DNA from: Phoronis australis
Lineage: Eukaryota; Phoronida; Phoronidae
NCBI GenBank assembly: GCA_002633005.1
Contig: NMRA01000045.1
Location: 167,456-229,455 of the forward strand
DNA length: 62,000 nucleotides
Direction: 5' to 3'
Made by a program: the position numbers and the translations under genes. Shown in pieces: positions 12,863 to 23,975 of this stretch. The stretch's first letter is position 1, and every line of letters begins with the position of its first letter. Below the pieces are notes generated by a model. The model saw only the letters and a program-made list of their open reading frames with translations, was not told the origin of the DNA and ran no database searches.

Positions 12863-13213
12863 TAATATTCTGAAATTCTGCAATTGTACAACAAAATTAA
12901 TTTCTTTTTATATGGATGTCAAGAACTAAACTCAAACGAAAATAAGGTTGAATTTGAAATAGTATCAGAATTTCTTTATAACATTAAATCTCTTTGTGTG
13001 AGTGGATAGAATTTTATACATCTGTATGAAAATGAATTATTTTCATTCGTTGTCATATATCATTGTATTCTTAACATCAGTTTTTTTTTATTTATGTATT
13101 CGTATATAATAATTGTAAATAGACTTCTTTGTATTTTTTTACCCAGATCTAATGCCTCTTGGCGCTTTCTGGGTTATGTATATTCATTGTATTCTGAACA
13201 TTAAAAAGGGGTT
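12863..13213. repeat. ~350-bp insertion present only in copy A
   Basis: Copy A reads CAAAGGGTTTTT then this AT-rich segment and then GGGGTTTTTTCAAGTG. Copy B (15465-15490) passes straight from CAAAGGGTTTTTTC to AAGTG. Near its right end, about 13141-13175, the segment carries an inverted version of the CCCAGAAATCGCG...TATATCTGGG motif found at 13273-13306, so copy A contains a fold-back pair that copy B lacks. Confidence 0.75.
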
Positions 13214-13790
13214 TTTTCAAGTGATATATATTTATTGAAGAATACACAGATCATACAAAGAAATAATGGCAAACCCAGAAATCGCGAAGCATTATATCTG
13301 GGTTGTAGACAATTCATAGATGAAAGTAATATACATAGAGGTATATACATTTAAGTAGTATCTAATATAAGTATTAAAATGTTTAGATATGCTATCACGA
13401 ACATATAAAAACAAAAATATGTACAAATAAATGTATGGAAATCAGAAGCAATAATGTTTATAAGCGATACATAAAAACATTGCTTAAGAGGAATTCATTG
13501 AGAACAAGGTCAAAGTTAGGACTACCACACAATAATAATGTAACTTTAGTAGGGATATTATTACAAGAATTGAGAGCATTTACAATTCATTGGTTTTCAT
13601 TGAGTGCACGAAAGAGCGAGTCTCTCAGGTATTCGATGAGGGGACATCTGAAGAAAACATGAGGATAAGATTGATGGTCATCACATTTACAGTTTGGAGA
13701 GACATTACTAAAGTTATGCCTAATCTTGTCGGAGTTGAAGAAAAGACCGCATCTTGATCTGTACAATACTGTTTCGTTTTCGCGGGGAAG
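13214..13790. repeat. AT-rich insertion in the gypsy relic
   Basis: This stretch separates the reverse transcriptase and RNase H parts of the relic and is shared by copy B (about 15474-16055), with a few percent divergence. It starts TTTTTTCAAGTGATATAT and contains the CCCAGAAATCGCG hairpin motif. No coding content is recognised. Confidence 0.55.
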
Positions 13791-14587
13791 GGGGAATTGA
13801 ATCCAAAGGGCTGGTGATGGTGAAATTCAATAGGCATCAAAAGACGTATTCTACTATTGAGAAGGAGGCACGGTCATTATAACATTTTGATGCTTTGTAC
13901 TGCACAGAAGCTTCTGAATGTATACACCGATCACAATCCCTTGGTAATTTTATACAAAATGAAAAACAAGAACAGAATATTAATGAACTGGAGGTTACTT
14001 CTCCAAGAATATAATCTGAACTTTGTTCAAATTAAAGGCAAAGACAATGTGAATGCCGATTGTCCATCCCGATGTTGTTGTTTGCTTCAATTGTTTTAGC
14101 AAATTCAGTTATGCTTTAGCATAATGCTGTTGTAAAATTTTGTTCTATAGATCAAAGTTTTGTTTAGGGGAAGAGATGACGTTATGTAGAACGAGAAAAC
14201 GTGTACAGTGATTTAATGGTAGCCTGTAGCCTGTGGTAGCGTTTTGTCACGTGTGCGTTTTTGTTTTGGAAAAAGTAAATGCATTTACTTCAAGCTGACG
14301 CTTCGTCGTCTTGCTTTGTAACACAGCCTGTACATAGAGTGCTGAAAGACTCTTATGGGCAAAAAATGTGTCACACGTTTTCCCATCTAAGACAGCTCAT
14401 GACAGTGACTACTGTGGGAATACAAAAGCTAATAACCAATGCCCATCACCCACTAACAATGATGACATCATCGTTCTTGTAAGGTTCTGGATTCCGGTAA
14501 TAGTGACCAAATAGAACCATTCGTCTTGTTTAAGTGCAACTTGTCTGAAACACCAACACGTACTAATTGATAGTGTTAATACCAATG

Positions 14588-14588
14588 N
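14588..14588. other. Single N at the junction of duplicated copies
   Basis: The base at 14588 is N. To its left lies the end of copy A (GTGTTAATACCAATG). To its right the sequence jumps back to GTGACTTAGTTGCG, identical to position 11981. Copy B later reaches GTGTTAATGCCAATG and continues into unique DNA. This is the pattern expected of an assembly join. Confidence 0.85.
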
Positions 14589-16851
14589 GTGACTTAGTTG
14601 CGAAAGAAATTGAGTATATGATTGAAAATGACATTATGCAACCATCTCAGTCAGGCTGGAGTTCACCTTGTGTTATTGTTCTAAAACCTAACGTTCTATA
14701 TATACTACATCACTATATCACGTTCTATGTATACTACATAAGGTTAATGATATAACTACGACTGAAGCTTATCCCATTCCAAGAGTAGGCAATTGTATTC
14801 ATAAGGTTAGAAAAGCGATTTATGTTACAAAAATGGAATTGTTAAAGGGTTATTGGGGTGTACAATTAACGCATAGAGCTAGAGAAATGTCTGGGCGTTT
14901 GTAACACCATCTGGCATGTATGGATACAATGCCTTAACTTTTGGAATGAAGAATACCCCAGCTACATTTCAGAGAATGATCCACTACGCTATTCAAGGAC
15001 TAGGTGATACTGATGGTTACATTGATGACTTGGTGACTAGAAAGGGCTTTTGGGGGGAAACATTTGGCTGTATTAGAAAATTTGCTTGTAAAACTTTCTG
15101 AGGCAAGTTTGACGGTAAATTTAACCAAGAGTGAATTTGGATATGGCACTGTGACTTAGTTAGGTTGTGCTGTTGGTCAGGATGAGATAGATCCAGTGCA
15201 CTCAAACACCATTTTCTGGGCCAACAGACGAGCACGATCTCAAAAGATTTTTTTGGAATGACTGGCTATTTTAGAAAGTTTTGCAGAGACTTTGCTGATG
15301 TTACATTGTCCTTAAATAATACGTTGAGAAGAACTGACAGAACTGTTTCGTAGGTTAAACATTGTCAGCGATATTGTAACTATTTAAAGACATGTTTTGC
15401 CCTGTTTTCATCTGAATTTAATGATCCATTCTCACCAGCCGCAAAGCGATAGCGGGGACTACTTGTCCAAAGGGTTTTTTCAAGTGATATATATTTATTG
15501 AAGAATACACAGAACATACAAAGAAATAATGGCAAACCCAGAAATCGCGAAGCATTATATCTGGGTTGTAGACAATTCATAGATGAAAGTAATATACATA
15601 GAGGTATATACATTTAAGTAGTATCTAATATAAGTATAACAATATTTAGATATGCTATCACGAACATATAAAAACAAAAATATGTACAAATAAATGTATG
15701 GAAATCAGAAGCAATAATATTTATAAGCGATACATAAAAACGTTGCTTAAGAGGAATTCATTGAGAACAAGGTCAAAGTTGGGACAACCATACAATAATA
15801 ATGTAACTTTAGTAGGGATATTATTACAAGAATTGAGAGCATTAACAATTCATTGGTTTTCATTAAAGTGCACGAAAGAGCGGGTCTCTCAGGTATTCGA
15901 TGAGGGGACATCTGAAGAAAATATGAGGATAAGATTGATGGTCACCACATTTACAGTTTGGAGAGACATTACTAAAGTTATGCCTAAACTTGTCGGAGTT
16001 GAAGAAAAGACCGCATCTTGATCTGTACAATACTATTTTGTTTTCGCGGGGAAGGGGAAATTGAATCCAAAGGGCTGGTGATGGTGAAATTCAATAGGCA
16101 TCAAAAGGCGTATTCTACTATTGAGAAGGAGGCACGTCATTACAACATTTTGATGCTTTGTACTGCACCAAATCTTCTGAATGTATACACCGACCACATT
16201 CCCTTGGTAATTTTATATAAAATGAAGAACAAGAACAGAATATTAATGAACTGGAGGTTACTTCTCCAAGAATATAATCTGAACATTGTTCACATTTAGG
16301 GCAAAGACAATGTGATTGCCGATTGTCCATCCCGATGTCGTTGTTTGCTTCAATTGTTTTAGCAAATTCAGTTATGCTTTAGCTTAATGCTGTTGTAAAA
16401 TTTTGTTCTATAGATCAAAGTTTTGTTTAGTGGAAGAGATGACGTTATGTAGAACGGGAAAACGTGTACAGTGATTTAATGGTAACCTGAAGCCTGTGGT
16501 AGCGTTTTGTCACGTGTGCGTTTTTGTTTTGGAAAAAGTAAATGCATTTACTTCAAGCTGACGCTTCGTCGTCTTGCTTTGTAACACAGCCTGTACGTAG
16601 AGTGCTGAAAGACTCTTATGGGCAAAAAATGTGTCACACGTTTTCCCATCTAAGACAGCTCATGACAGTGACTACTGTGGGAATACAAAAGCTAATAACC
16701 AATGCCCACCACCCACAAACAATGATGACATCATCGTTCTTGTAAGGTTATGGATTCCGGTAATAGTGACCAAATAGAACCATTCGTCTGGTTTAAGTGC
16801 AACTCGTCTGAAAAGTCAACACGTACTAATTGATAGTGTTAATGCCAATGA
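14589..16851 (+). mobile_element. Gmr1-like gypsy relic, copy B (repeat of 11981-14587)
   Basis: It is nearly identical to 11981-14587. The first ~640 bp show no differences that I can see, including the YIDDL segment; after that single-base changes and small indels accumulate to a few percent, and the 12863-13213 segment is absent. It carries the same stops in reverse transcriptase and RNase H. One change makes an extra stop in the RNase H tail (INIVHI then TAG near 16299). Most likely it is the other allele of copy A rather than a second genomic copy. Confidence 0.8.
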
Positions 16852-16909
16852 CTAATCACTTCAATCATGCAGTGCCGTACTGAAACAGATTAGTCACCAG
16901 TATACCAAC

Positions 16910-18570
16910 TTAGTCATGACGACAACAACAGCAAAGACACCTGAAAAAGTCTCTGAACCTCTGTCCGAAGGATTTTCTTCGAGGGCGATATCTTACACCA
17001 CACCCAGGCGACCGGAATACCCTGGGAGAAATATGTTCTTGACATATATCTCTCCTGCTTATGGGGTACACATTTCGATCGGTTGTGTCCCGGACGTTAT
17101 TATGATAGCGAGTGTCCGGTCTGACCGGCGTGTTCGATCTATAAAAACTTGTTACACAAGAAGCCCTGCCGTCTGCTTCTCTCGGTATGCTGCCAGACGC
17201 AGCTGCGCATGCGCTTTTTATTCCAACGCTTACAGCACCATCGCAATCATTCACAGATTCACCGATTGTTGTTACGTGACCGCTCACGCCGATGCGCCCA
17301 AAGCGAGAGCTGTGAACATTTCGATTGGTTGTGTTCTGGACGTTATTACGATAGCGAGTGTCCGGTCTAACCGGCATGTTCGATCTAGAAGAACTTGTTA
17401 AACCATTAGCCCTGTCGTCTGCTTCTTTCGGTATGCTGCCAGACGCAGCTGCGCATGCGCTTTTCGTTCCAACGCTTTCAGTAGTGTGGTAATCTCTTAC
17501 AGATTCGCCGATAGTTGTTTTGTGATCGCTCCCGCTGATTTGTCCAAAACGAGAGTGGTAACTAATACTCCAGGGATCTGAAACTGTTGCGATACATACT
17601 GAAGGTTGCATTTCATTGATGGTAGCAACATTTTGCTCAGTTCCAATCGTGGTAGTGGTGTTTCTTTGTGAAGTAGGACGGGTTTTTCTGATTTGAAGAT
17701 TTGCGTCCGCAAAGCTTGGACCTTGGTCTCGTGACTGATTGTTTTCCCTTTCTCCACGTCCACCTTTGGATCCAAAACTTCCTGCCAATGAATTCGACCG
17801 TAATGACTTCTCAAGATCGGTCCTGTGGATTGTCTCACCAACCCGTTCACTTTTGCCTGAACAGAGGAATTCATCATGCCGTTTTACTCTGTCTCCTTTG
17901 CTGATGTTACAATCGACACAATGCCTATTTTTCGGAAGACCCGTGGGTCTTGCTGTACCTGTCGATGTTACCTCCTCAAATGTCGCTCCGAGTTCAATGG
18001 CTCTTCTCAAATTAATGCTTTCCGTGTAAAACAATTCAACCCAAATTTTATTAATAACGTCCCACGTCCCATCCCGGGCATCAGCATAGACTCGCTTTAT
18101 GAATGGGTTGTTACGTGTATTCAAGTTGACCAAATAATGATAGCAAAATTTGTCGGCAACTGAATTAGGTTTTGTCATTACTACAGTAACGTAGTGCGGG
18201 CCGTTTTTCTTCAAACAATAGAAGTCTACAAAGTACAAGTTGCACTCGTTTATAAAACATGTGGTTGGTATGAATAAGCGCGTGTCACCAATTGGTGATG
18301 TTGGTGGAAATCTGTTTTTCCGGGAAGCAAACGGATTGTTAACAGAGAAAAATGTACCCGTTATCCTGCTATTAATAGGAGAATCTTTGTCACCACTGTT
18401 GTCCTTCAATCGAGGTTCTATAACCCCGGTGGAAGATAAGATGAAGTCGAAGACTGCCTTTGGTTGGTTGCGATAAAAAATGTTCACATTTTGCCAACAG
18501 CAATGCTTTTTCTTGATCATTAACCTTGCTTTTTCATACAGTTCCTCAACTTTTCTTCTTTGTTGCTCCA
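16910..18570 (-). CDS. PHYHIP-domain protein with repeat tail, 3' exon
   Basis: A single open exon of about 552 residues after the acceptor AATTTTTCAG (exon starts at 18570, phase 1). Residues about 25-225 match the C-terminal domain of phytanoyl-CoA hydroxylase-interacting proteins: NIFYRNQPKAVFDFIL, RLKDNSGDKDSPIN, GTFFS, CNLYFVDFYC, HYVTVVM, VELFYTE and CVDCNISKG. Vertebrate PHYHIP/PHYHIPL end about there. This protein continues for over 300 residues of Ser/Arg/Gly/Asn-rich sequence with an 82-residue direct repeat (HSRFGQI...SACAAASGSIP...PVRPDTRY), then a basic end and the Cys cluster RCLCCCCRHD before TGA. Such a C-terminus could be palmitoylated and membrane-bound; that is inference. 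No start codon lies in this exon. A candidate first exon of matching phase is at 25800-25824. Decayed relatives of the tail lie at 4495-8280. The biochemical role is unknown; PHYHIP family members are known mainly as binding partners. Confidence 0.75.
17070..17555 (-). repeat. Two ~243-bp tandem repeats coding the 82-residue unit
   Basis: Units at about 17070-17310 and 17312-17555 share long stretches, for example GATAGCGAGTGTCCGGTC, GTATGCTGCCAGACGCAGC and TGCGCATGCGCTTTT. They encode the duplicated segment in the tail of the PHYHIP-like protein and keep the frame open. Confidence 0.85.
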
Positions 18571-20117
18571 CTGAAAAATTAAATTCGTAAACGTAACCGA
18601 TATGGCAAACAAGCAAAGGAAAACTTTGACATCGCTTTGTTATATTTCATCGGGATATTTCGTGGTTTTCACACTTAAGATGTGCGTAGATCGGACATGT
18701 CTCCTTTCAATCGATCTACTGATAACTAAAAGAATTTGGATTGGAAACTGAAAGCATAAAAATGGAGCAAACTAATATTGCTGTAATATCTAATGCAGCT
18801 GCGAGCAAGTAATATCGTGCTACTAGCGATTCCACTGCGGACACTTCCGCAAGTGTCCCTATTCCCGAGGTGGTTTTGCGTCCAAAAGAAGCTCTCTTGA
18901 GGCGCTTTTGAAAAAGGGATGAATCTCTATCGGAAACTACACGTGGTGCCGATCGCAGCACCCTGATTGGTCATAGACAAGAAATATTTGCTAGTCTCAC
19001 TTCGTCAGCAATTAATTTACTACAGGAGAAGGCCGGTGACGCATTTTGTTGACAAATTATCAACTTGATATGTTCTAACGTCCTTTTATAAACCACATTG
19101 CCAACGAACCTACAGGAGAGCACTACCTCAACCGGTGTCGATAGTGAGGTTGTGAGAATCTTTACATGAGTGCTGTACGTGACTTTTATGAACAATTCTG
19201 CCAAACGCACCATAACTTGCAAACAGGGATGCTGTTATTGTTCATGATTACCGTACGGTAATTCGTAACCTGTACGTGTGCAAACTTCAGTCGTACAGCA
19301 AATCAGGAGGGGATTACATTTTGTGGAATTTCGGAAGTGTGACCCCGCCCCCCAATAATTGTCAACTAGCTGGGCAAAGAAATACTTGGGCAAGGACAGA
19401 AAAGCTGGGAAAAGAGGTTTATTCCAATCAGATTTTACAAATTTGAGTGTTTTTGAAAGATATGGTTTCATGGGGAATCTGCCAGTTTGTGACAAATTTG
19501 CCCTCACTACCCTTTAATTGCAGGTTTTGTAATCAATACTTAAGTTTTGCTGTCATTCTCTCACGATGGATTTTTTTCATGCAGTATTTTACGTAAAGAT
19601 GAAAGAAGTATAACTGTGAATTTTTCCGTTGAAGTAATCCAATTGGTTCACACATTTATCATGTTTAAGAAGGAATGCTAATACGCCGTATTAAAAAACA
19701 GAGGTGTCTGTTACAAAAATGAATCGCGTTTTCATATACGGTACTCAATAGAATTTTAAAAGTAATCAACTGGTTTTAGTGCCAAAAACGCATTTTGGGG
19801 TTAATTGCTGGGTACTAGGATAGGATTCTGGCAAAATCCATTATGTTCTTTCAATTTTATTAGAAATCACCGATTTCCAACGTTGGCTTCCTGACATTCG
19901 GTAGAATTAACTGAAATTGAGACTGGTGACCTTATCAGATAAATGGGTTCAGCAAAATACTCGGCTACTTTGCACAGCAACGTGAACTCGAGTTGTCGTT
20001 TGTGGTAATTTGTTCGATTTTGTGTGGGGAACAAATCAGCATAACATAGATATATTATTTCACCCAGAGTGTCGTTGACGTCACAAGATGTAGTGTGAAC
20101 TAAAATCTCTTGGTGCG
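18571..20117. other. No gene supported
   Basis: If the 25.8-kb exon belongs to the PHYHIP-like gene, this is intron. One minus-strand frame (18716-18961) has a hydrophobic stretch (YYLLAAALDITAILVCSIF) but no usable donor in the right phase. Nothing else is recognised. Confidence 0.5.
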
Positions 20118-20609
20118 CCTATAATAGGCGCATCGGAGCATCACATGCGCCTCAATTATTGCGGAACTTAGTCGTATGCACGTATATGCGTTCTTCCTAA
20201 CTAGTGCTCCTATAAACCCGTTTTCCTTCACAAAAGCAACATTTGATTTATACCACTTGCCGTCTCAAATTGTTCCTTGGTAAAATTAGAGGTGATTCCA
20301 GTGGTTCAAAACTAGTTCTTCAGAATCGGCTTGTCACGGCGTGTCATTTTGTGCAACGACGTGGAATAAGGAATTGTCATTTCTTTGCTAACCCAGAACT
20401 CATTTGTCATTCAAAGTAGGATACGAGTTGAGACCGTATTTATAGCGGAGAGTAATCTAAATAAAAAACACGCTTTTTGGGCGGAATGCGGGTTTGTCGC
20501 TTTGTGGAAATAAGATGAAAACGTAAATTATAAGTAATTTAGTCGAGTGCCACTGAACTACTTGTGATGGAGTCTGTGGGGATACCATATTTATTGAACT
20601 TTTCCCTTT
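20118..20609. repeat. Duplicated 492-bp segment, first copy
   Basis: It starts CCTATAATAGGCGCATCGG and is nearly identical to 20611-21104. Differences cluster toward the end (for example GGGCGGAATGCGG against GTACGGAATGCGG). It contains no coding content that I recognise. Confidence 0.9.
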
Positions 20610-20610
20610 N
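20610..20610. other. Single N between the two 492-bp copies
   Basis: N follows GAACTTTTCCCTTT and the sequence then returns to CCTATAATAGG, the start of the first copy. The second copy runs through GAACTTTTCCCTTTCCCC into unique DNA. The arrangement is the same as at 14588. Confidence 0.85.
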
Positions 20611-21104
20611 CCTATAATAGGCGCATCGGAGCATCACATGCGCCTCAATTATTGCGGAACTTAGTCGTATGCACGTATATGCGTTCTTCCTAACTAGTGC
20701 TCCTATAAACCCGTTTTCCTTCACAAAAGCAACATTTGATTTATACCACTTGCCGTCTCAAATTGTTCCTTGGTAAAATTAGAGGTGATTCCAGTGGTTC
20801 AAAACTAGTTCTTCAGAATCGGCTTGTCACGGCGTGTCATTTTGTGCAACGACGTGGAATAAGGAATTGTCATTTCTTTGCTAACCCAGAACTCATTTGT
20901 CATTCAAAGTAGGATACGAGTTGAGACCGTATTTATAGCGGAGAGTAATCTAAATAAAAAACACGCTTTTTGTACGGAATGCGGGTTTGTCGCTTTTGTG
21001 GAAATAAGATGAAAACGTAAATTATAAGTAATTTAGTCGAGTGCCACTGAACTACCTGTGATGGAGTCTGTGGGGATACCATATTGATTGAACTTTTCCC
21101 TTTC
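20611..21104. repeat. Duplicated 492-bp segment, second copy
   Basis: Near-identical repeat of 20118-20609. Likely the alternative allele joined by the assembler. Confidence 0.9.
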
Positions 21105-21298
21105 CCCGGCCGTCGCCACAAATTTTAATTTGTTGCACACCAAATACATGTACAGGCATGTGTGCCTGTGTTCCATTGGAAATTGTGTGTGGGGGGATTT
21201 TAATTATTTTTGTTATTAGTATTATTTTTTTAACTTTTTCGTTTTTTATACATTTATTGGCAATGAAAAAATATTTTCAATACCACAAACGCAAGAAC

Positions 21299-21355
21299 AT
21301 CACAGACACAGACATACACACACACACACGCACACACACACACCCACACGCTTGC
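21299..21355. repeat. CA microsatellite at the LINE 3' end
   Basis: CA-rich run with a few substitutions. On the minus strand it is a TG repeat directly after the last recognisable LINE coding sequence, so it may be the tail of that element. Confidence 0.9.
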
Positions 21356-21356
21356 C

Positions 21357-23975
21357 CCACAACTTATCTTCTTGACTACTAAGAAAAACCGTTTCAAAGT
21401 TACACCATCTATTTCGTACAAATTCTGAATTCAAACCCTTAAGAGCATTATACTTTTCACTCATGCAATATTCTTTGATGAAGTTAAAAAATCTACTGAG
21501 AAGTAATCTTTTAGATCCGAACTCTTGGGTAAAAATAAACTGCTTACCCAATAATAAAACCATGTTTTTAAAAATTTCCTTTTTATCAAAAAAGCCAAAA
21601 ATAACGTTGTTGCAGGATAGAGTGCCGACACACTGGGGATTTGCTTTGTTTCCGTTATTAACTTTTGTCCAAAATGAATTTATTGTTTCACATTCCCAAA
21701 ATAAGTGTCTCAAAGTCTCTTTCGATTGTCCACAAAAGGAACAAGAGTCGTCATCCGTAACTTGAATTATTTTTTAAAATGAGTTAGTAGTCAAACTTCT
21801 CGTCAAGAGTCTGAACTGAAGCCACCTAATTCTTAGGTCTCTTGTTGTGTTATATAGAAGGGAATAAATATCTTCCCATGAAAAATTATTTGTATTTACG
21901 TTCAGTTCTTTGGCCCATTTTGACTCCGCTTTTGAGACTTCGGAACTATAACTTAATTGTGTACAGATATGTTGACACCCTCTCTCACCACTTTTCAGTT
22001 TCATTAAAATCGTTCGCATAACAGGACAATAGGCATCAAAACTAACAACTCTATCAAGAGCACATTTCTGTTGGTACTTAAATATCACTGAAATTATACT
22101 ATTATACTCCATAAAGTTCATTTTGATACCTAAAACTTCCACAATAAATCTTTAGTTCAAAATATTACAGTCTGAGGAAAACAAGTGCTTTATAAAGACT
22201 ATGCCTCTGTTGCACCAGTTCCTGTAGAAAATACTGTTTGATCCTGCCTGCAGGTCACTGCTAAACCAAAGGTTGGTTAAGAAAATCTACCTGATTTCTG
22301 ATCTTCAAACAATTTCCAAAGTAGATAACACATTCAAAAAAATCTTTCCAGAAGTGATTGTCAGTATTAGGCAACTTTATTTTGAGAAAGTCAACTCCAT
22401 ACTTGGCGAGATTTCTAAGTTCAGGAAAAATCAAATGAAACAAACAGGCAGTGTTAGACTGATCGTTTACAAATTTTTTTAACATGTTAATCTTTCCTTA
22501 CAGAATGAAAATATGTTGATCACTATGGTACCTCCTTCATTATAGTTACAAACAGCTCGGGAGCGCTTAATTTTGTCACTGCGACCTTGCCAGAGGAATT
22601 TAAAAAACATTGAGTTCAGTTTTTCTAGAATATGTTTCGAAGGCTGTGGCAAGGATACCATAAGATGTGCAATTTTTGAAACCGCTAGCGCCTTGATTAC
22701 TGTAATCCTCCCGAAAGGTGTCAAAATTCTTTTGGACCACTTTTTCAAAATTAATTCAATATCTTTCAATTTCGCCAAGTAATTCTGGTCTGCCATATCA
22801 TGTAAGCTGACTTGGAAATTAATCCCCAAGAACATGAAATTTGTTTTGGTCCATGATAACTGTTCTCTGACAGGAAATTTGTCAGCACTGTTCGCCCTGC
22901 TGCCAAACCAAATGGCTTTTGTTTTGTCTACATTGACCCTGAAGCCGGAGAAATGAGCAAACAGATTTAGAACATTTAAAGTAGACCGTAAAGACAACTC
23001 TGAGCCATCTAAAATAGTAGAAGTGTTATCAGCATATTGAGTTAGTAAGTACTCGCGATCCACAATTTTGATTCCATTTGTATTTTTGTTGTGTCTGATC
23101 ATGAGAGCCAAATTTTCCGCACAAATTATAAATAGATAAGGAGGTAATGGATCACCTTGTCTGACTCCTTTCTGAATATTTAACCAACGAGAAGGTTGGC
23201 CATTAATGATAACACATGAGTTGATATTTTTGTAGAAAACTTTGACCCATCTCTTAATTGACCACCCAAAATTAAAAAAGATAAAAAGCTTTTTCATTAA
23301 AACTCCAAGACAAGGAGTCAAAGGCTTTTTCAAAATCTATAAGAAGTAGTAGCCCAGGTGTTTGAATCTTCTGGGAATAATAGAACAGATCGTATAGCAC
23401 ACGAATGTTATCAGCCAAGTTCCTTCCCGGAATGCAGCCACTCTGATCCTCATGAATAATTTTCCCTAGCACAGACTTAATGCGTTCCGCAATTGCTGCA
23501 GACGCGATTTTGTAGGTTACATTGAGAAGAGAAGTAGGACGCCAGTTTTTTAGAAATTGTTTACTTTTGTCTGCACTTTTGGGAATACATGTAATAACAC
23601 CATCTTTCTGAGTGGATGGTAGTTGACCCACACCGAAGCTGGTATTTATAGATCGGAGTACAAAAATACCTATATCATCCCAAAAGAATCTAAAAAATTC
23701 AATGGTAAACCCATTAGAACCAGGATTCTTATTGTTTTTCTTCTTTTTTTTCAAGCATTTGGTGATTTCCTCATAGGTCAAAGACCTTGAAGTTTGTTTT
23801 TTCTCATTTTCATCGAGCCTAGGACATATTATCTCTTCTAAGAAACCGCCTAAATTATCATCAGTAGTTGTCCTAGCTCTAAAGAGATTTTCATAAAAGA
23901 GGGAAGTCTCCTGTATAATTTCAGACTCAATACCTGTTTTTGTATTATCTGACTTCCACAGGAAGGGCATGTATT
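21357..23975 (-). mobile_element. L1/Tx1-like LINE ORF2, 5'-truncated and inactive
   Basis: The minus strand carries reverse transcriptase and C-terminal blocks of a non-LTR element in the normal order: KDGVITCIPK, FLKNWRPTSLLNVTYKI, DQSGCIPGRNLADNIR and LLLIDFEKAFDSLSW (23970-23310), then GVRQGDPLPPYLFI, QYADNTS, FLGINFQVSLHDM and the thumb-like KRILTPFGRITVIKALA (23330-22480), then WEDIYSLLYNTTRDLRIRWLQFRLL and the HLFWECETINSFW zinc-finger-like end (22142-21640). The catalytic motif is YADN instead of YADD; the Asn codon is at 23025-23027. Frames shift near 23290, 22490 and 21760. The endonuclease domain is absent, so the copy is 5'-truncated, as usual for LINEs. Block order and wording fit the L1/Tx1 group. 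Confidence 0.85.

Larger units (their letters stand above)
11110..14100 (+). mobile_element. Decayed Gmr1-like Ty3/gypsy pol (copy A)
   Basis: A broken pol relic. Integrase core end: SQGALERFHATLK (about 11137), then FGIQSFELIFEHN-VRGPLALLKK, and the C-terminal part VNNLRYVVESTDM near 11600-11640. Reverse transcriptase: LILKYKDCFPDAPN (about 11865), PIKQHPKKRDLVAKEI, IMQPSQSGWSSPCVIV, YGYNALTFGMKNTPATFQR and the catalytic YIDDL (about 12413), then LKRFFGMAGYFRKFCRDF (about 12620). RNase H: YSTIEKEA, VYTDHNPLVILYKMKNKNR and VNADCPSRC (13845-14080). Integrase lies before reverse transcriptase, the order known for Gmr1-like elements and opposite to ordinary Ty3/gypsy. Gag, protease and LTRs were not found, and the 5' part is cut near the 8.4-11.06 kb element. 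Stops and frameshifts, plus the 13214-13790 insertion between reverse transcriptase and RNase H, make it dead. Confidence 0.75.

Noticed and set aside
16916-18476. Several + strand frames of 60-160 codons
   Set aside because: They are shadows of the PHYHIP-like exon on the other strand.
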